A stretch of DNA of 16,636 nucleotides from an uncultured Bacteroidia bacterium (GTDB lineage Bacteria; Bacteroidota; Bacteroidia; Bacteroidales; UBA932). The first letter of the stretch is position 1. Each line of letters starts with the position of its first letter. Below, piece by piece: positions 1 to 7,428 of this stretch. Made by a program: the position numbers and the translations under genes. The notes beneath the pieces were generated by a model. The model made no database searches and was not told the origin of the DNA. It worked only from the letters and a program-made list of their open reading frames with translations. The stretch spans positions 1 through 16,636 of the forward strand of contig CADBPH010000297.1 in assembly GCA_902796455.1 (NCBI GenBank). Reading direction: 5' to 3'.

Positions 1-618
1 CGACACATGCGGCGTCGTGACATATGTTCCCCAAACCGGAACATGCACCTTGTCGGTCAGGATCAGGTGGACATTCCGGTACAAGCCCGCACCCGGATAC
101 CAGCGGGAAGACTGGGGACGGTTTTCCAACCGGACCGCGAGGACATTCTCCCCCGGAACGACCACGTCCGTCACATCCACGTGGAACGAATTGTATCCAT
201 AGGGCCAGAAACAGACCGCCTTCCCGTTCACCCAGACCCGGGCCTCGCTCATCGCACCATCGAACAGCAAAGTCGCCCGTTTTCCTTCCGGGACCGTGAA
301 AGTCATTCTGTACCAGCCGCATCCGACATACGGAAGGCCACCGGTACGGCCGGTCTTGACGGACGCCTCTTTCTCCATATTCTGGGTCACCGCCACGTCT
401 TGCAGATCATTGTCCCGGCTGAACGGACCGTAAATCGCCCAGTCATGCGGTACCCTGACCTGCTCCCAGGAGGCATCATCATACACCATCGCCGAAGCCT
501 CCGGGACATCTCCCCGATGGAATTTCCATCCTTTCTCCAACAAGACCTCACTGCGCTGCGCCTGTGCAGGAATCAGGCACAGGAACAACAAGAGGCCAAA
601 AGCCCATCTTTTCTTCAT
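1..618 (-). CDS. Glycoside hydrolase family 2 (beta-galactosidase-like), N-terminal part, cut by window edge
   Basis: Only the first 206 codons are present; the gene runs off the left edge. Residues 1-20 form a signal peptide (Lys-Lys-Arg, a Leu/Phe-rich core, then PAQA before Gln21), so the enzyme is probably exported to the periplasm. There is no lipobox Cys. What follows reads as the GH2 sugar-binding jelly-roll domain: GWKFHRGD near 30, DDASWEQVRVPHDW near 47-60, GWYRMTFTVP at 101-110, FDGAMSEARVWVNGK near 119-133, PYGYNSFHVDVTD near 139-151, and SRWYPGAGLYRNVHL near 171-185. The catalytic glutamates lie in the downstream TIM barrel outside the window, so substrate cannot be read; beta-galactosidase is the commonest activity for this arrangement. 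The start at 618 follows six bases after the GH3 stop, which makes it the second gene of a minus-strand operon. Confidence 0.9.
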   Translation of the reverse strand, partial: MKKRWAFGLLLFLCLIPAQAQRSEVLLEKGWKFHRGDVPEASAMVYDDASWEQVRVPHDWAIYGPFSRDNDLQDVAVTQNMEKEASVKTGRTGGLPYVGCGWYRMTFTVPEGKRATLLFDGAMSEARVWVNGKAVCFWPYGYNSFHVDVTDVVVPGENVLAVRLENRPQSSRWYPGAGLYRNVHLILTDKVHVPVWGTYVTTPHVS

Positions 619-624
619 ACTTCC

Positions 625-3591
625 CTATTTAAGATTCAATTTCAAGTCTTTATCCCCCACGAGAATATGGAATTCCCCGGACTCGACGAACTGCCGGCCG
701 TCACCGTCCATATAACCAAGATCCTCCAGCGGATCGATCTCGAAGCGGAAAACTTCTGTTTCCCCGGCCTTGATCAGCCGTTTCTCGAAGCACTTGAGCT
801 CCTTCTCCGGACGCGTCACAACGCTGCAGAAAGGATCGCTGACAAACCACAGCACACTTTCCATCCCGTCCCGTGCCCCGGTATTCGTCACCGGGACCTC
901 CACCGCAAACGGTTCCTTCAGGGAGGCGTTTCCTACAACGCGGATATCCCCATAGGAGAAAGTCGTATAGGAAAGACCGTAGCCGAAGGGATACAGCGGA
1001 TCCGAAGTCGTGTCCTTGTACAGCCCCTGCGTGCCCCGGCGGCCGGATTTATGCCGGTTGTAATAGATCGGAATCTGCCCGGTCACATACGGGAATGTAA
1101 TGGCCAGTTTTCCGGAAGGATTGATGCGGCCGCTCAGGATGCCTGCAGCGGCACCGGCGCCGTTCACGCCCGGCTGCCATGTCTCCAGGATGGCATCGCA
1201 CAACGGTTCCACCCGGCACAGTTCCAAGGGACGCCCGTTGGTCAGGGTCACGACGACCGGCTTCCCGGTCTCCTTCAATGCCGCCAAAAGGGCTTCCTGG
1301 CCCTCGGGCAAGGCAATGGAAGTACGGGAAGTATTCTCCCCGCTCCAGGAATACCGTTCGCCCAGGCACAGGATGACGACATCGCTCCAGCGGGCCAAAG
1401 CGACCGCTTCCGAGAAATCGCCCTTCCCGTCCACATCGCACCCCGCCGCATGGCGTACTTCCGCTTTCCCGGCGAATTCCCGGGTAATACCCGCAAGAAG
1501 GCGGTCGGCGTCCGCTTCATTCCCATGCGCCTTCCAGTTGCCGAGAAGGTCGATGCCATTATCCGCCAGCGGCCCGACAACCGCGATTTTCCCGACTTTC
1601 TGCAACGGAAGGATTCCGTTGTTCTTCAGCAGGACCATGGACTGGGCAGCCAGCTCCGAAGCGGTTTCCAGCGCGTCCGGAAGCAGGAACCGCTCCGAAG
1701 GCGCCGACTCGGGCGTATAGGGATTATCGAAGAGGCCCAGGCGGAATTTCACGCGCAGGACGCGGCGGACGGCTTCGTCCACTACCGCCATCGGAATCTC
1801 TCCGGAGTCGACCAGTTCTTCCAGGTGCTTGTCATAGCCTTTCGACATCATGTCCATGTCCACACCGGCGGACAGGGCCGCCGCGGATGCCTCCCGCAAG
1901 TCGGCGCTGTAGCCCTGGTAGATCAGCTGCGCAACGGCGTTCCAGTCAGAAACGACCAGACCGTCAAACCCCCACATGTCCCGGAGCACCTCCGTCAGCG
2001 TGTAGCGGTTGGCGGACCCGGGCACGCCGCTGATATCATTGAACGAACTCATCAGCGTATGGGTGCCCGCCTCGACGGACATCCGGTACGGCAGCAGGTA
2101 CGTATTCCACAACGTGGGCCGGGAAATCTCCGAATAGACATAGTCGCGGCCGGCCTCCGACGCGCCGTATCCCACGTAATGCTTCAGGCAGGAAGCGACG
2201 GCATCCAGGGAAGTCAGGCCCGCGCCCTGATAGCCGTGGACAGAGGCCGCCCCGAAGATTCCGTTGGCGAACGGATCTTCTCCGTACCCTTCCGATACCC
2301 GACCCCAGCGCGGGTCGCGCGCCACATCGATCATGGGAGAGAATGTCCAGTCGACGCCGCTGCGGCGGGCCTCCCGGGCAGCCAGGGAGCACATCTGCTC
2401 CACCAGCGCCGGATTCCAGCTGCACGCCTGCCCCAGCGAAATCTGGTAAATTGTCTTGAAACCATGGATTACATCATAACCGAAAAGAAGCGGAATCCCC
2501 AGCCGGGACTCCTCCATCGCCTTTTTCTGCATGGCATTCCGCAAAGCCGGGTCCTCATTGAAATAGATGACCGATCCGAGCTCCGGCGCCAGTTTCTTGA
2601 CGGCGTCTCCGATGTTGTTGACATTGTCATTCGTTCCCAGGGTATACTGGTTGAGCTGCATCACTTTCTCCCGCAGGTCCATCCGGGAGAGCAGGTCCTC
2701 GACCCGGAGCGCCTCGGGGGCCAGCGGATTCTTATAGGCAGGACCGGCATACGCCGCAAGTTCGGTCACCCGGTACGGCGCGAGGCAGGCGGCATGGGCC
2801 GCTTCCTGGCAGAGTCCCGCGATTTCCGGTTCAATCGAGTCCGGATGCCAGGCATTCCCGACGACGGACTGGCCGGAAAGGGTTTCAAACCAGGCACAGG
2901 CTGCCGTGTACCGGCCATAGGTCCGCTCCAGATGATATCCGTCCCGGTTGAAGGTATCTCCCAGATAGGAAGTCCGCCCGTTCTGGATGGCGGTCCCGCT
3001 CGGAATCAGGATACGGAAACGACCGTCCTTCATTGCCTTGCGGCTGGCATTCATGATCGCGGAATACATCTTGTCCTGATTGCGGTCATATTTCGGGAAA
3101 TCGCGGTGACCGGCATCCTGGCTGTAGGCCCATGTCTGGTGCCACATCAGTTTCGTCTGTTTTCCCACATGCGCCTTCACATATTTCACCAGGTCTTTCA
3201 GGTAAGGCTCATAGCTGGCATACAATCCGGACTGGCCGCTGGCCTGCTGGAGGCTGACATAATCCCACGGCTCGTCCGCCAACCCTTTTTCGAGGGTGTA
3301 CCCGGGCGTACTGGTCCGGACGCCATCCACGATTTTCCGGTATTGGTAATCCGCCTTGTCACCCTCGGCATTGTTCCAATGGCGTTCCAGGGAGCATCCC
3401 CCGATGTAGAGATTGCCGATGATAACGGGAATCTCTTCGGCGTCAAACAGTTCCCAAAGGTACTGTTCCGCGGCGTCTTGCGAAAAACTGTTTCCGATTG
3501 CGAGGATCCGCAGGGTATCCTGCCGGGCAGGGGCCGCCTGCAACAGGACGGCGGAGAAAAGGGCCGCAAGGGCCAGAATGAATCGTCTCAT
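625..3591 (-). CDS. Exported DUF4886 (SGNH-like) - GH3 beta-glucosidase fusion protein
   Basis: The protein has 988 residues. Residues 1-20 are a signal peptide ending LLQAA, with no lipobox. Residues 27-250 match DUF4886, an SGNH-hydrolase-like fold: AIGNSFSQDA with candidate nucleophile Ser35, YIGGCS near 62-67, WDYVSLQQAS at 109-118, and RDGYHL with Asp217 and His220 as the rest of the triad. Residues 287-985 are a complete GH3 enzyme: RDPRWGR at 425-431, GEDP at 437-440, KHYVGYG at 470-476, SDW with nucleophile Asp549, SGEN with likely acid/base Glu752, and a fibronectin-III-like end from about 895. By family this should remove terminal beta-glucosyl or xylosyl residues; the N-terminal domain could be an esterase, which is inference. 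The start at 3591 is preferred over an in-frame ATG at 3624 because it begins the signal peptide and leaves room for the -7 box at 3634. Confidence 0.92.
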   Translation of the reverse strand: MRRFILALAALFSAVLLQAAPARQDTLRILAIGNSFSQDAAEQYLWELFDAEEIPVIIGNLYIGGCSLERHWNNAEGDKADYQYRKIVDGVRTSTPGYTLEKGLADEPWDYVSLQQASGQSGLYASYEPYLKDLVKYVKAHVGKQTKLMWHQTWAYSQDAGHRDFPKYDRNQDKMYSAIMNASRKAMKDGRFRILIPSGTAIQNGRTSYLGDTFNRDGYHLERTYGRYTAACAWFETLSGQSVVGNAWHPDSIEPEIAGLCQEAAHAACLAPYRVTELAAYAGPAYKNPLAPEALRVEDLLSRMDLREKVMQLNQYTLGTNDNVNNIGDAVKKLAPELGSVIYFNEDPALRNAMQKKAMEESRLGIPLLFGYDVIHGFKTIYQISLGQACSWNPALVEQMCSLAAREARRSGVDWTFSPMIDVARDPRWGRVSEGYGEDPFANGIFGAASVHGYQGAGLTSLDAVASCLKHYVGYGASEAGRDYVYSEISRPTLWNTYLLPYRMSVEAGTHTLMSSFNDISGVPGSANRYTLTEVLRDMWGFDGLVVSDWNAVAQLIYQGYSADLREASAAALSAGVDMDMMSKGYDKHLEELVDSGEIPMAVVDEAVRRVLRVKFRLGLFDNPYTPESAPSERFLLPDALETASELAAQSMVLLKNNGILPLQKVGKIAVVGPLADNGIDLLGNWKAHGNEADADRLLAGITREFAGKAEVRHAAGCDVDGKGDFSEAVALARWSDVVILCLGERYSWSGENTSRTSIALPEGQEALLAALKETGKPVVVTLTNGRPLELCRVEPLCDAILETWQPGVNGAGAAAGILSGRINPSGKLAITFPYVTGQIPIYYNRHKSGRRGTQGLYKDTTSDPLYPFGYGLSYTTFSYGDIRVVGNASLKEPFAVEVPVTNTGARDGMESVLWFVSDPFCSVVTRPEKELKCFEKRLIKAGETEVFRFEIDPLEDLGYMDGDGRQFVESGEFHILVGDKDLKLNLK

Positions 3592-3604
3592 GTGGTGTGT
3601 TTTT

Positions 3605-3616
3605 GAATCCGGATTC
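3605..3616. promoter_or_regulatory. Perfect 12-bp palindrome GAATCCGGATTC, possible operator
   Basis: The sequence GAATCC-GGATTC is its own reverse complement. It lies between the candidate start of GH3 transcription (about 3620) and the GH3 ATG at 3591, a position where a bound repressor would block early elongation. No regulator gene is next to it, and a 12-bp palindrome can occur by chance, so operator function is inference only. Confidence 0.25.
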
Positions 3617-3626
3617 CCGGGCAAGA

Positions 3627-3634
3627 CAAAGATA
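3627..3634 (-). promoter_or_regulatory. Candidate -7 box for the GH3/GH2 operon
   Basis: Read on the minus strand the bases are TATCTTTG, an exact match to the Bacteroides housekeeping -7 consensus TAnnTTTG. Transcription would start around 3620-3622, giving a leader of about 30 bases before the GH3 ATG at 3591. No good -33 TTTG is visible at the usual 19-21 base distance; the nearest TTTG (3650-3647) is only 12 bases away. The promoter may therefore be weak or activator-dependent. Confidence 0.45.
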
Positions 3635-3671
3635 ACAAATCCTGTTCAAAAACGGGCCGGAAAAGAGCCGG

Positions 3672-3720
3672 TGGATAAAATGTGGAAAAATTTGGAATAG
3701 TATGGAAGAAAATGGAAAAA
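3672..3720 (+). promoter_or_regulatory. TGGA direct repeats with 10-bp period, probable MraZ operator
   Basis: TGGA occurs at 3672, 3683, 3693, 3703 and 3713. The last four are exactly 10 bp apart and extend to TGGAA: the units are TGTGGAAAAA, TTTGGAATAG, TATGGAAGAA and AATGGAAAAA. Known MraZ operators have this layout: E. coli MraZ binds TGGGN repeats separated by 5 bases, and Mollicute MraZ binds AAAGTG-type repeats, also with a 10-bp period. The array ends 8 bases before the -7 box at 3728 and covers where the -33 element would be, so bound MraZ should exclude RNA polymerase. The link to MraZ is inference from position, period and core sequence. Confidence 0.65.
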
Positions 3721-3727
3721 GTTTGCG

Positions 3728-3735
3728 TATATTTG
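3728..3735 (+). promoter_or_regulatory. Candidate -7 box of the dcw cluster promoter
   Basis: TATATTTG matches the Bacteroides TAnnTTTG consensus exactly. It lies 48 bases before the chosen mraZ start, so transcription would begin near 3740 with a leader of about 44 bases. The -33 region is occupied by the TGGAA repeats and has no strong TTTG at the right distance. No other exact TAnnTTTG box was noticed in the intergenic gaps downstream, which fits one main promoter for the cluster. Confidence 0.6.
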
Positions 3736-3756
3736 TAGCCATAGCGTGAAAGAATC

Positions 3757-3769
3757 GCGGCAATGCCGC
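3757..3769 (+). other. Small GC-rich leader hairpin before mraZ
   Basis: GCGGC at 3757-3761 pairs perfectly with GCCGC at 3765-3769 around an AAT loop. It is followed by an A-rich stretch at 3770-3780 leading to the mraZ ATG at 3784. The alternative in-frame ATG at 3763 lies in the loop and first stem base, which argues against its use. The hairpin is followed by A, not T, so it is not a terminator on this strand. It may insulate or present the A-rich ribosome-loading site. Confidence 0.4.
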
Positions 3770-3783
3770 AAAAAAGAAAAGAC

Positions 3784-4236
3784 ATGGTCACATTCATCGG
3801 AGAATATTCTGCCAAGATCGACGACAAGGGAAGGGTTGTCTTCCCCTCGCCGCTCAAGGGCATGATGCCCGATGGGGGCGACATGCGTTTCGTGATCAAG
3901 AAGGACATCTTCGAGCCCTGCCTGGAGATGTACACTTTCGAAGAATGGGAACGCCAGAGCGCCGATGTGAAAGCCCAGCTCAACTTTTTCAAGAAGGATC
4001 ACGCTATATTCTGGCGGGAATACATGCGTGACCGTGCCATCGTCGAACCGGACGCCAAAATCGGCCGCATCACCATCCCGAAGAAACTTCTGGATTCAAT
4101 CGGTGTAACCAAGGAGGTCGTCTTCTCCGGCAATGACTACAAAATCGAGATCTGGGCGAAAGAAAAATTCGAAGCCAGCGGAATCTCGGAAGAAGCATAT
4201 CTGGCCATTGCCGAAAGACTGTCTCAGCAGAGATAG
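3784..4236 (+). CDS. mraZ: Transcriptional regulator MraZ
   Basis: MraZ is a DNA-binding regulator of the dcw cluster, built from two tandem AbrB/SpoVT-like half-domains that assemble into rings. Both signature half-motifs are present in this 150-residue protein: DKGRVVFP at 14-21, with Arg17 matching the arginine of the family's DNA-binding KGR motif, and DAKIGRITIP at 90-99. The start at 3784 gives MVTFIGEYSAKIDDKGR, which aligns with usual MraZ N-termini, and has an A-rich upstream sequence typical of Bacteroidota. An in-frame ATG at 3763 would add seven residues (MPQKRKD) and sits inside a leader hairpin. The repeats at 3672-3720 are its probable binding site, which suggests autoregulation. 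The stop lies 11 bases before rsmH. Confidence 0.95.
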   Translation: MVTFIGEYSAKIDDKGRVVFPSPLKGMMPDGGDMRFVIKKDIFEPCLEMYTFEEWERQSADVKAQLNFFKKDHAIFWREYMRDRAIVEPDAKIGRITIPKKLLDSIGVTKEVVFSGNDYKIEIWAKEKFEASGISEEAYLAIAERLSQQR

Positions 4237-4247
4237 GAGATCGGTAC

Positions 4248-5159
4248 ATGTCGCTTTATCATACGCCTGTCCTGCTTCAAGAAAGCCTGGATGCACTGGT
4301 AACAAATCCCTCAGGAACCTATATCGATGCCACATTCGGAGGCGGTGGTCACACCGCCGGAATACTTTCACGCTTAAACAAGAGCGGCCGGGTCATCGCC
4401 TTCGATCGTGACATCGACGCTTTGGGGAACCGTCCCGAAGACGATCGCTTAACCTTGGTACACAACAATTTCCGCTTCATTGAAAATTATGTGCGGCACC
4501 TGGGGCTGCCGCGCGTCGACGGCATCCTGGCGGACCTGGGCGTATCCTCCCATCAGTTCGACACGGCCGGACGCGGCTTCTCCTTCCGCTTCGACGCGCC
4601 GCTGGACATGCGGATGAACACCCAGGGCACATTGACCGCCGCCACCCTGGTGAACACCTGCCCCGAAGAGCAGCTGGAACAGATTCTCCGCCTCTGGGGA
4701 GAGGTCGACAATCCGCGTCGGGCCGCCCGGCTGATCGTCGCGGCCCGCGACAAGGCCCCCATCGAAACGACCGGACAACTGGAAGCCGCCCTTACCCCCA
4801 TGCTGCCCGCCCATGCCGCCCACAAGGTCCTCGCCAAGGTCTTCCAGGCCCTGCGGATCGAAGTGAACCAGGAGATGCGCTCGCTCGAGAAATTCCTGGA
4901 AGGAGCGGCGAAGGTGCTCAGCCCGGGCGGACGGCTGGCCGTCATCACCTATCACTCGCTCGAAGACCGCATGGTCAAGAATTTCATCCGCACCGGGAAC
5001 ATCGCGGGAGAGGCGGTCAAGGATTTTTACGGAAACATCGAAGCGCCGCTCAAGGCGGCCATCAAGAAACCCATTGTGCCCGCCGAGGCGGAAATCGCCG
5101 CGAACACGCGGGCCAGAAGTGCCAAACTCAGGGTAGCAGAAAAGGAGGCAGACGCATGA
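4248..5159 (+). CDS. rsmH: 16S rRNA (cytosine-1402-N4)-methyltransferase RsmH
   Basis: This is the S-adenosylmethionine-dependent enzyme (formerly MraW) that N4-methylates C1402 in the decoding centre of 16S rRNA. Its 303 residues show the full family pattern: HTPVLLQE at 5-12, the SAM-binding loop DATFGGGGHT at 27-36, DLGVSSHQFD at 96-105, GRGFSFRFDAPLDMRMN at 108-124, FQALRIEVNQE at 199-209 and ITYHSLEDRMVK at 233-244. A Shine-Dalgarno-like AGGAG at 4235-4239 lies 8 bases before the ATG and overlaps the mraZ stop, which is stronger than most start contexts in this phylum. The stop overlaps the ftsL start by 4 bases (ATGA), indicating translational coupling. Confidence 0.97.
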   Translation: MSLYHTPVLLQESLDALVTNPSGTYIDATFGGGGHTAGILSRLNKSGRVIAFDRDIDALGNRPEDDRLTLVHNNFRFIENYVRHLGLPRVDGILADLGVSSHQFDTAGRGFSFRFDAPLDMRMNTQGTLTAATLVNTCPEEQLEQILRLWGEVDNPRRAARLIVAARDKAPIETTGQLEAALTPMLPAHAAHKVLAKVFQALRIEVNQEMRSLEKFLEGAAKVLSPGGRLAVITYHSLEDRMVKNFIRTGNIAGEAVKDFYGNIEAPLKAAIKKPIVPAEAEIAANTRARSAKLRVAEKEADA

Positions 5160-5494
5160 AGATCGGCAATATATGGCAAGCACTGCGCAACAGCGCCGTC
5201 GCGATCCTGCGGGGAGAATTCCTTGTCCGGCTCCGCTGCGACAAGTATTTCCTCCACATCATCTATACGTTTTTCCTGCTGTGGCTGATGATCTGGCTGG
5301 GAATCAAGATCGAGAATACGATGGTCCGGGTCGAGAAGAACAAGGAGACCCTGACCAACCTGAAGATATATCATGCGCAGAAGACCGTGCAGATGGTCAG
5401 CTTCGACCGGGTCAGCACCGTCGAGCAGATGCTGCGCGAGGCAGGATCGGATGTCACCCTCCCGGATAATCCGGCGGTCATCCTGGAAAAATAA
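5156..5494 (+). CDS. ftsL: FtsL-like cell division protein (Bacteroidota type)
   Basis: This is a 112-residue bitopic membrane protein. A cytoplasmic segment of about 30 residues is followed by one membrane helix (about 31-50, rich in Phe, Leu, Trp and Ile), a Lys/Glu-rich stretch suited to a coiled coil (about 54-75), and a conserved-looking end: DRVSTVEQMLREAGSDVTLP at 84-103. That end resembles the FtsL-like family of Bacteroidota rather than the E. coli protein. In the divisome FtsL pairs with FtsB/FtsQ-type proteins and activates FtsW-FtsI. Position between rsmH and ftsI is the standard ftsL slot, so the assignment rests on topology, context and the C-terminal motif. Its ATG overlaps the rsmH stop. 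Confidence 0.85.
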   Translation: MKIGNIWQALRNSAVAILRGEFLVRLRCDKYFLHIIYTFFLLWLMIWLGIKIENTMVRVEKNKETLTNLKIYHAQKTVQMVSFDRVSTVEQMLREAGSDVTLPDNPAVILEK

Positions 5495-5505
5495 CGGACG
5501 TGGCT

Positions 5506-7428
5506 ATGGCAAAACAGGTTCAGACACAAGGTAAGAAACGGGACAGAATCGGCATGATCCTGTACTCGATCTATATCCTGTTCCTGCTGGCCGCAGCCGT
5601 GATCCTGATCCGGATCGTCCACATCCAGTTGTTCTACAAACCGGATCCGGCCATCGCGGATTTCTTCCGTCCCCGGAGCGTCAAGGAAGAGCTGGAGCCC
5701 CTGCGCGGCGCCATTCTCGCCCATGACGGCCGCCTGCTGGCCATGTCCACCCCCATGTACCAGGCCTACATGGACTGCACCGTCCAAAAAGAGGCTTTCG
5801 CGGGCGACAAGGCGAAAGAAAAGGAATGGCGCGACAAAGCCAAGGCACTCAGCCGGGAACTGGCCGGAATCTGGCGGGACAAATCGGCGGATGAATACTA
5901 CAACCAGATCATTTCCGGGCGGGAAAGCGGAAAGAAATTCATGCGCATCGGCCGCCAGGTCGACCACGAGACCCTGCAGCAACTCAAGAGCCTGCCCCTG
6001 TGGAGCGAAGGCAAATACAAAGGCGGACTCCAATGGGTCAAGATGGATACCCGCCAGTACCCTTACGGGGCCCTGGCCAGGAGAACCATCGGCTATGTCA
6101 AGGATAACAGCCGGTCCAACGGAAACAGCCATATCGGCATCGAAGGACGGTACGATTACATCCTCCACGGCCAGGAAGGTTTCGAATGGATGCGCGTAAC
6201 GGACAACAAGGGGCTGATCCACAACTACGACAGCGCCTATGTCCGGCCGCAGGACGGATTGGACGTACGGACCACCATTGACATTGATATCCAAGACATT
6301 GCAGATAAGGCGCTCCGCACGCAGATTGAAGAGAATCCGAAAGTGGAAGGCGGGTGCTGCGTCATCCTCGACGTGGAGTCCGGGGCCGTGCGGGCCATGG
6401 TCAACCTCCTGCGCGACACGACCACGGGACGGATGAACGAGAGCCTGAACATGGCCATCGGACGGGCCGGAGAACCGGGATCCGTCTTCAAGAGCACGAC
6501 GCTGATGAGTCTGCTCGAAGACGGGAAAGTCCGCCTGAGCGACGAGATTCCGACCAACCACGGCGTCGTGAAGGGATTCTCAATCGACGACCACATCCTG
6601 GATTACGAGCGGCAGCACCATACGGACAAGATCAGTATCCTGCACGGTTTCGAGATTTCTTCGAACTATGTTTTCCGCCGGCTGGCCATCGACCATTACG
6701 GGAAGGACCCGAAAAAGATGATTGACAAGCTGTACCGCCATAAACTGGGTGAAGCCTTCGACTTCGACCTGGACGGTTTCCGCTCGCCGACCATCCCCTC
6801 GCCGGACTCCAAGTACTGGAGCAATACCGACCTCGGCTCCGTCGCCATCGGGTACTCTGTCGCAGAAACGCCCCTGCACATCGTCACGTTCTACAATGCC
6901 ATCGCCAACAAGGGCAAGATGATGAAACCCTACCTGGTGGAAGATATCGAAGAAAACGGGATTGTCCGGGAAAAACGCGGGCCCAGCGTCCTGAACGGCT
7001 CCATCTGCTCGCGTACGACGGCCGACTCCCTGACCAAGGCCCTGATGCGTGTCACGGAAGAAGGGACCGGCAAGACCCGGCTGTCCGGGGCGCGCTGCAC
7101 GGTCGCCGGCAAGACCGGAACGGCACGCATCGCCCAGAGCGGCGGCGGGTATGCCGACGCCCGCGGACGCATCCAGTACCAGGCCACGTTCGTCGGCTTC
7201 TTCCCGGCGGAGACGCCCCGTTACACGGCCATCGTCGTACTCTATTCCAAACCCGGCGTCGGGACCCTTTACGGCGGCACCCTGCCCGCCATGGCCTTCC
7301 GCGAAATCGTGGATAAGGTCTACGTCCTCGACCCCGCCGGCCGGCAGACCCTTGCCCGGACCGGGAACATGCCCAGGTGGAACAGCCCGGTGAAGCCGGA
7401 AGCGGAAACAAAAACAGCAAAGAAATGA
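5506..7428 (+). CDS. ftsI: Septal peptidoglycan transpeptidase FtsI (class B penicillin-binding protein)
   Basis: FtsI crosslinks new septal peptidoglycan together with the FtsW polymerase. From the ATG at 5506 it has 640 residues: a basic cytoplasmic tail, one membrane helix (about 16-40), a dimerisation/pedestal domain beginning RPRSVKEELEPLRGAI near 55-70, and the transpeptidase domain. All three active-site motifs are intact: SVFK with acylated Ser326, SSN at 385-387 and KTGT at 536-539. The protein ends only about 35 residues after the fold, with a Pro/Lys/Glu-rich tail and no PASTA domain. An in-frame GTG at 5500 could add two residues; the ATG is preferred. ftsL ends 11 bases upstream, and the stop overlaps the murE start by 4 bases. 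Confidence 0.96.
   Translation: MAKQVQTQGKKRDRIGMILYSIYILFLLAAAVILIRIVHIQLFYKPDPAIADFFRPRSVKEELEPLRGAILAHDGRLLAMSTPMYQAYMDCTVQKEAFAGDKAKEKEWRDKAKALSRELAGIWRDKSADEYYNQIISGRESGKKFMRIGRQVDHETLQQLKSLPLWSEGKYKGGLQWVKMDTRQYPYGALARRTIGYVKDNSRSNGNSHIGIEGRYDYILHGQEGFEWMRVTDNKGLIHNYDSAYVRPQDGLDVRTTIDIDIQDIADKALRTQIEENPKVEGGCCVILDVESGAVRAMVNLLRDTTTGRMNESLNMAIGRAGEPGSVFKSTTLMSLLEDGKVRLSDEIPTNHGVVKGFSIDDHILDYERQHHTDKISILHGFEISSNYVFRRLAIDHYGKDPKKMIDKLYRHKLGEAFDFDLDGFRSPTIPSPDSKYWSNTDLGSVAIGYSVAETPLHIVTFYNAIANKGKMMKPYLVEDIEENGIVREKRGPSVLNGSICSRTTADSLTKALMRVTEEGTGKTRLSGARCTVAGKTGTARIAQSGGGYADARGRIQYQATFVGFFPAETPRYTAIVVLYSKPGVGTLYGGTLPAMAFREIVDKVYVLDPAGRQTLARTGNMPRWNSPVKPEAETKTAKK

Noticed and set aside
7..3606. 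A 1199-codon open frame on the plus strand across the GH3 and GH2 genes
   Set aside because: It is antisense to two genes with clear domains and signal peptides, runs straight through their junction, and its translation has no recognisable family. The lack of stops follows from GC-rich codon use on the coding strand.
3757..3780. GC hairpin read as an intrinsic terminator
   Set aside because: On the plus strand the stem is followed by A, not T; on the minus strand the T run precedes the stem. It also lies downstream of the dcw promoter in front of mraZ.
3763..3783. In-frame ATG at 3763 as the mraZ start
   Set aside because: It adds seven residues not typical of MraZ N-termini and sits in a leader hairpin; the ATG at 3784 has a better context and family alignment.
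5500..5505. GTG at 5500 as the ftsI start
   Set aside because: The ATG two codons later (5506) gives a normal start; nothing supports the rarer GTG, though the difference is only two residues.
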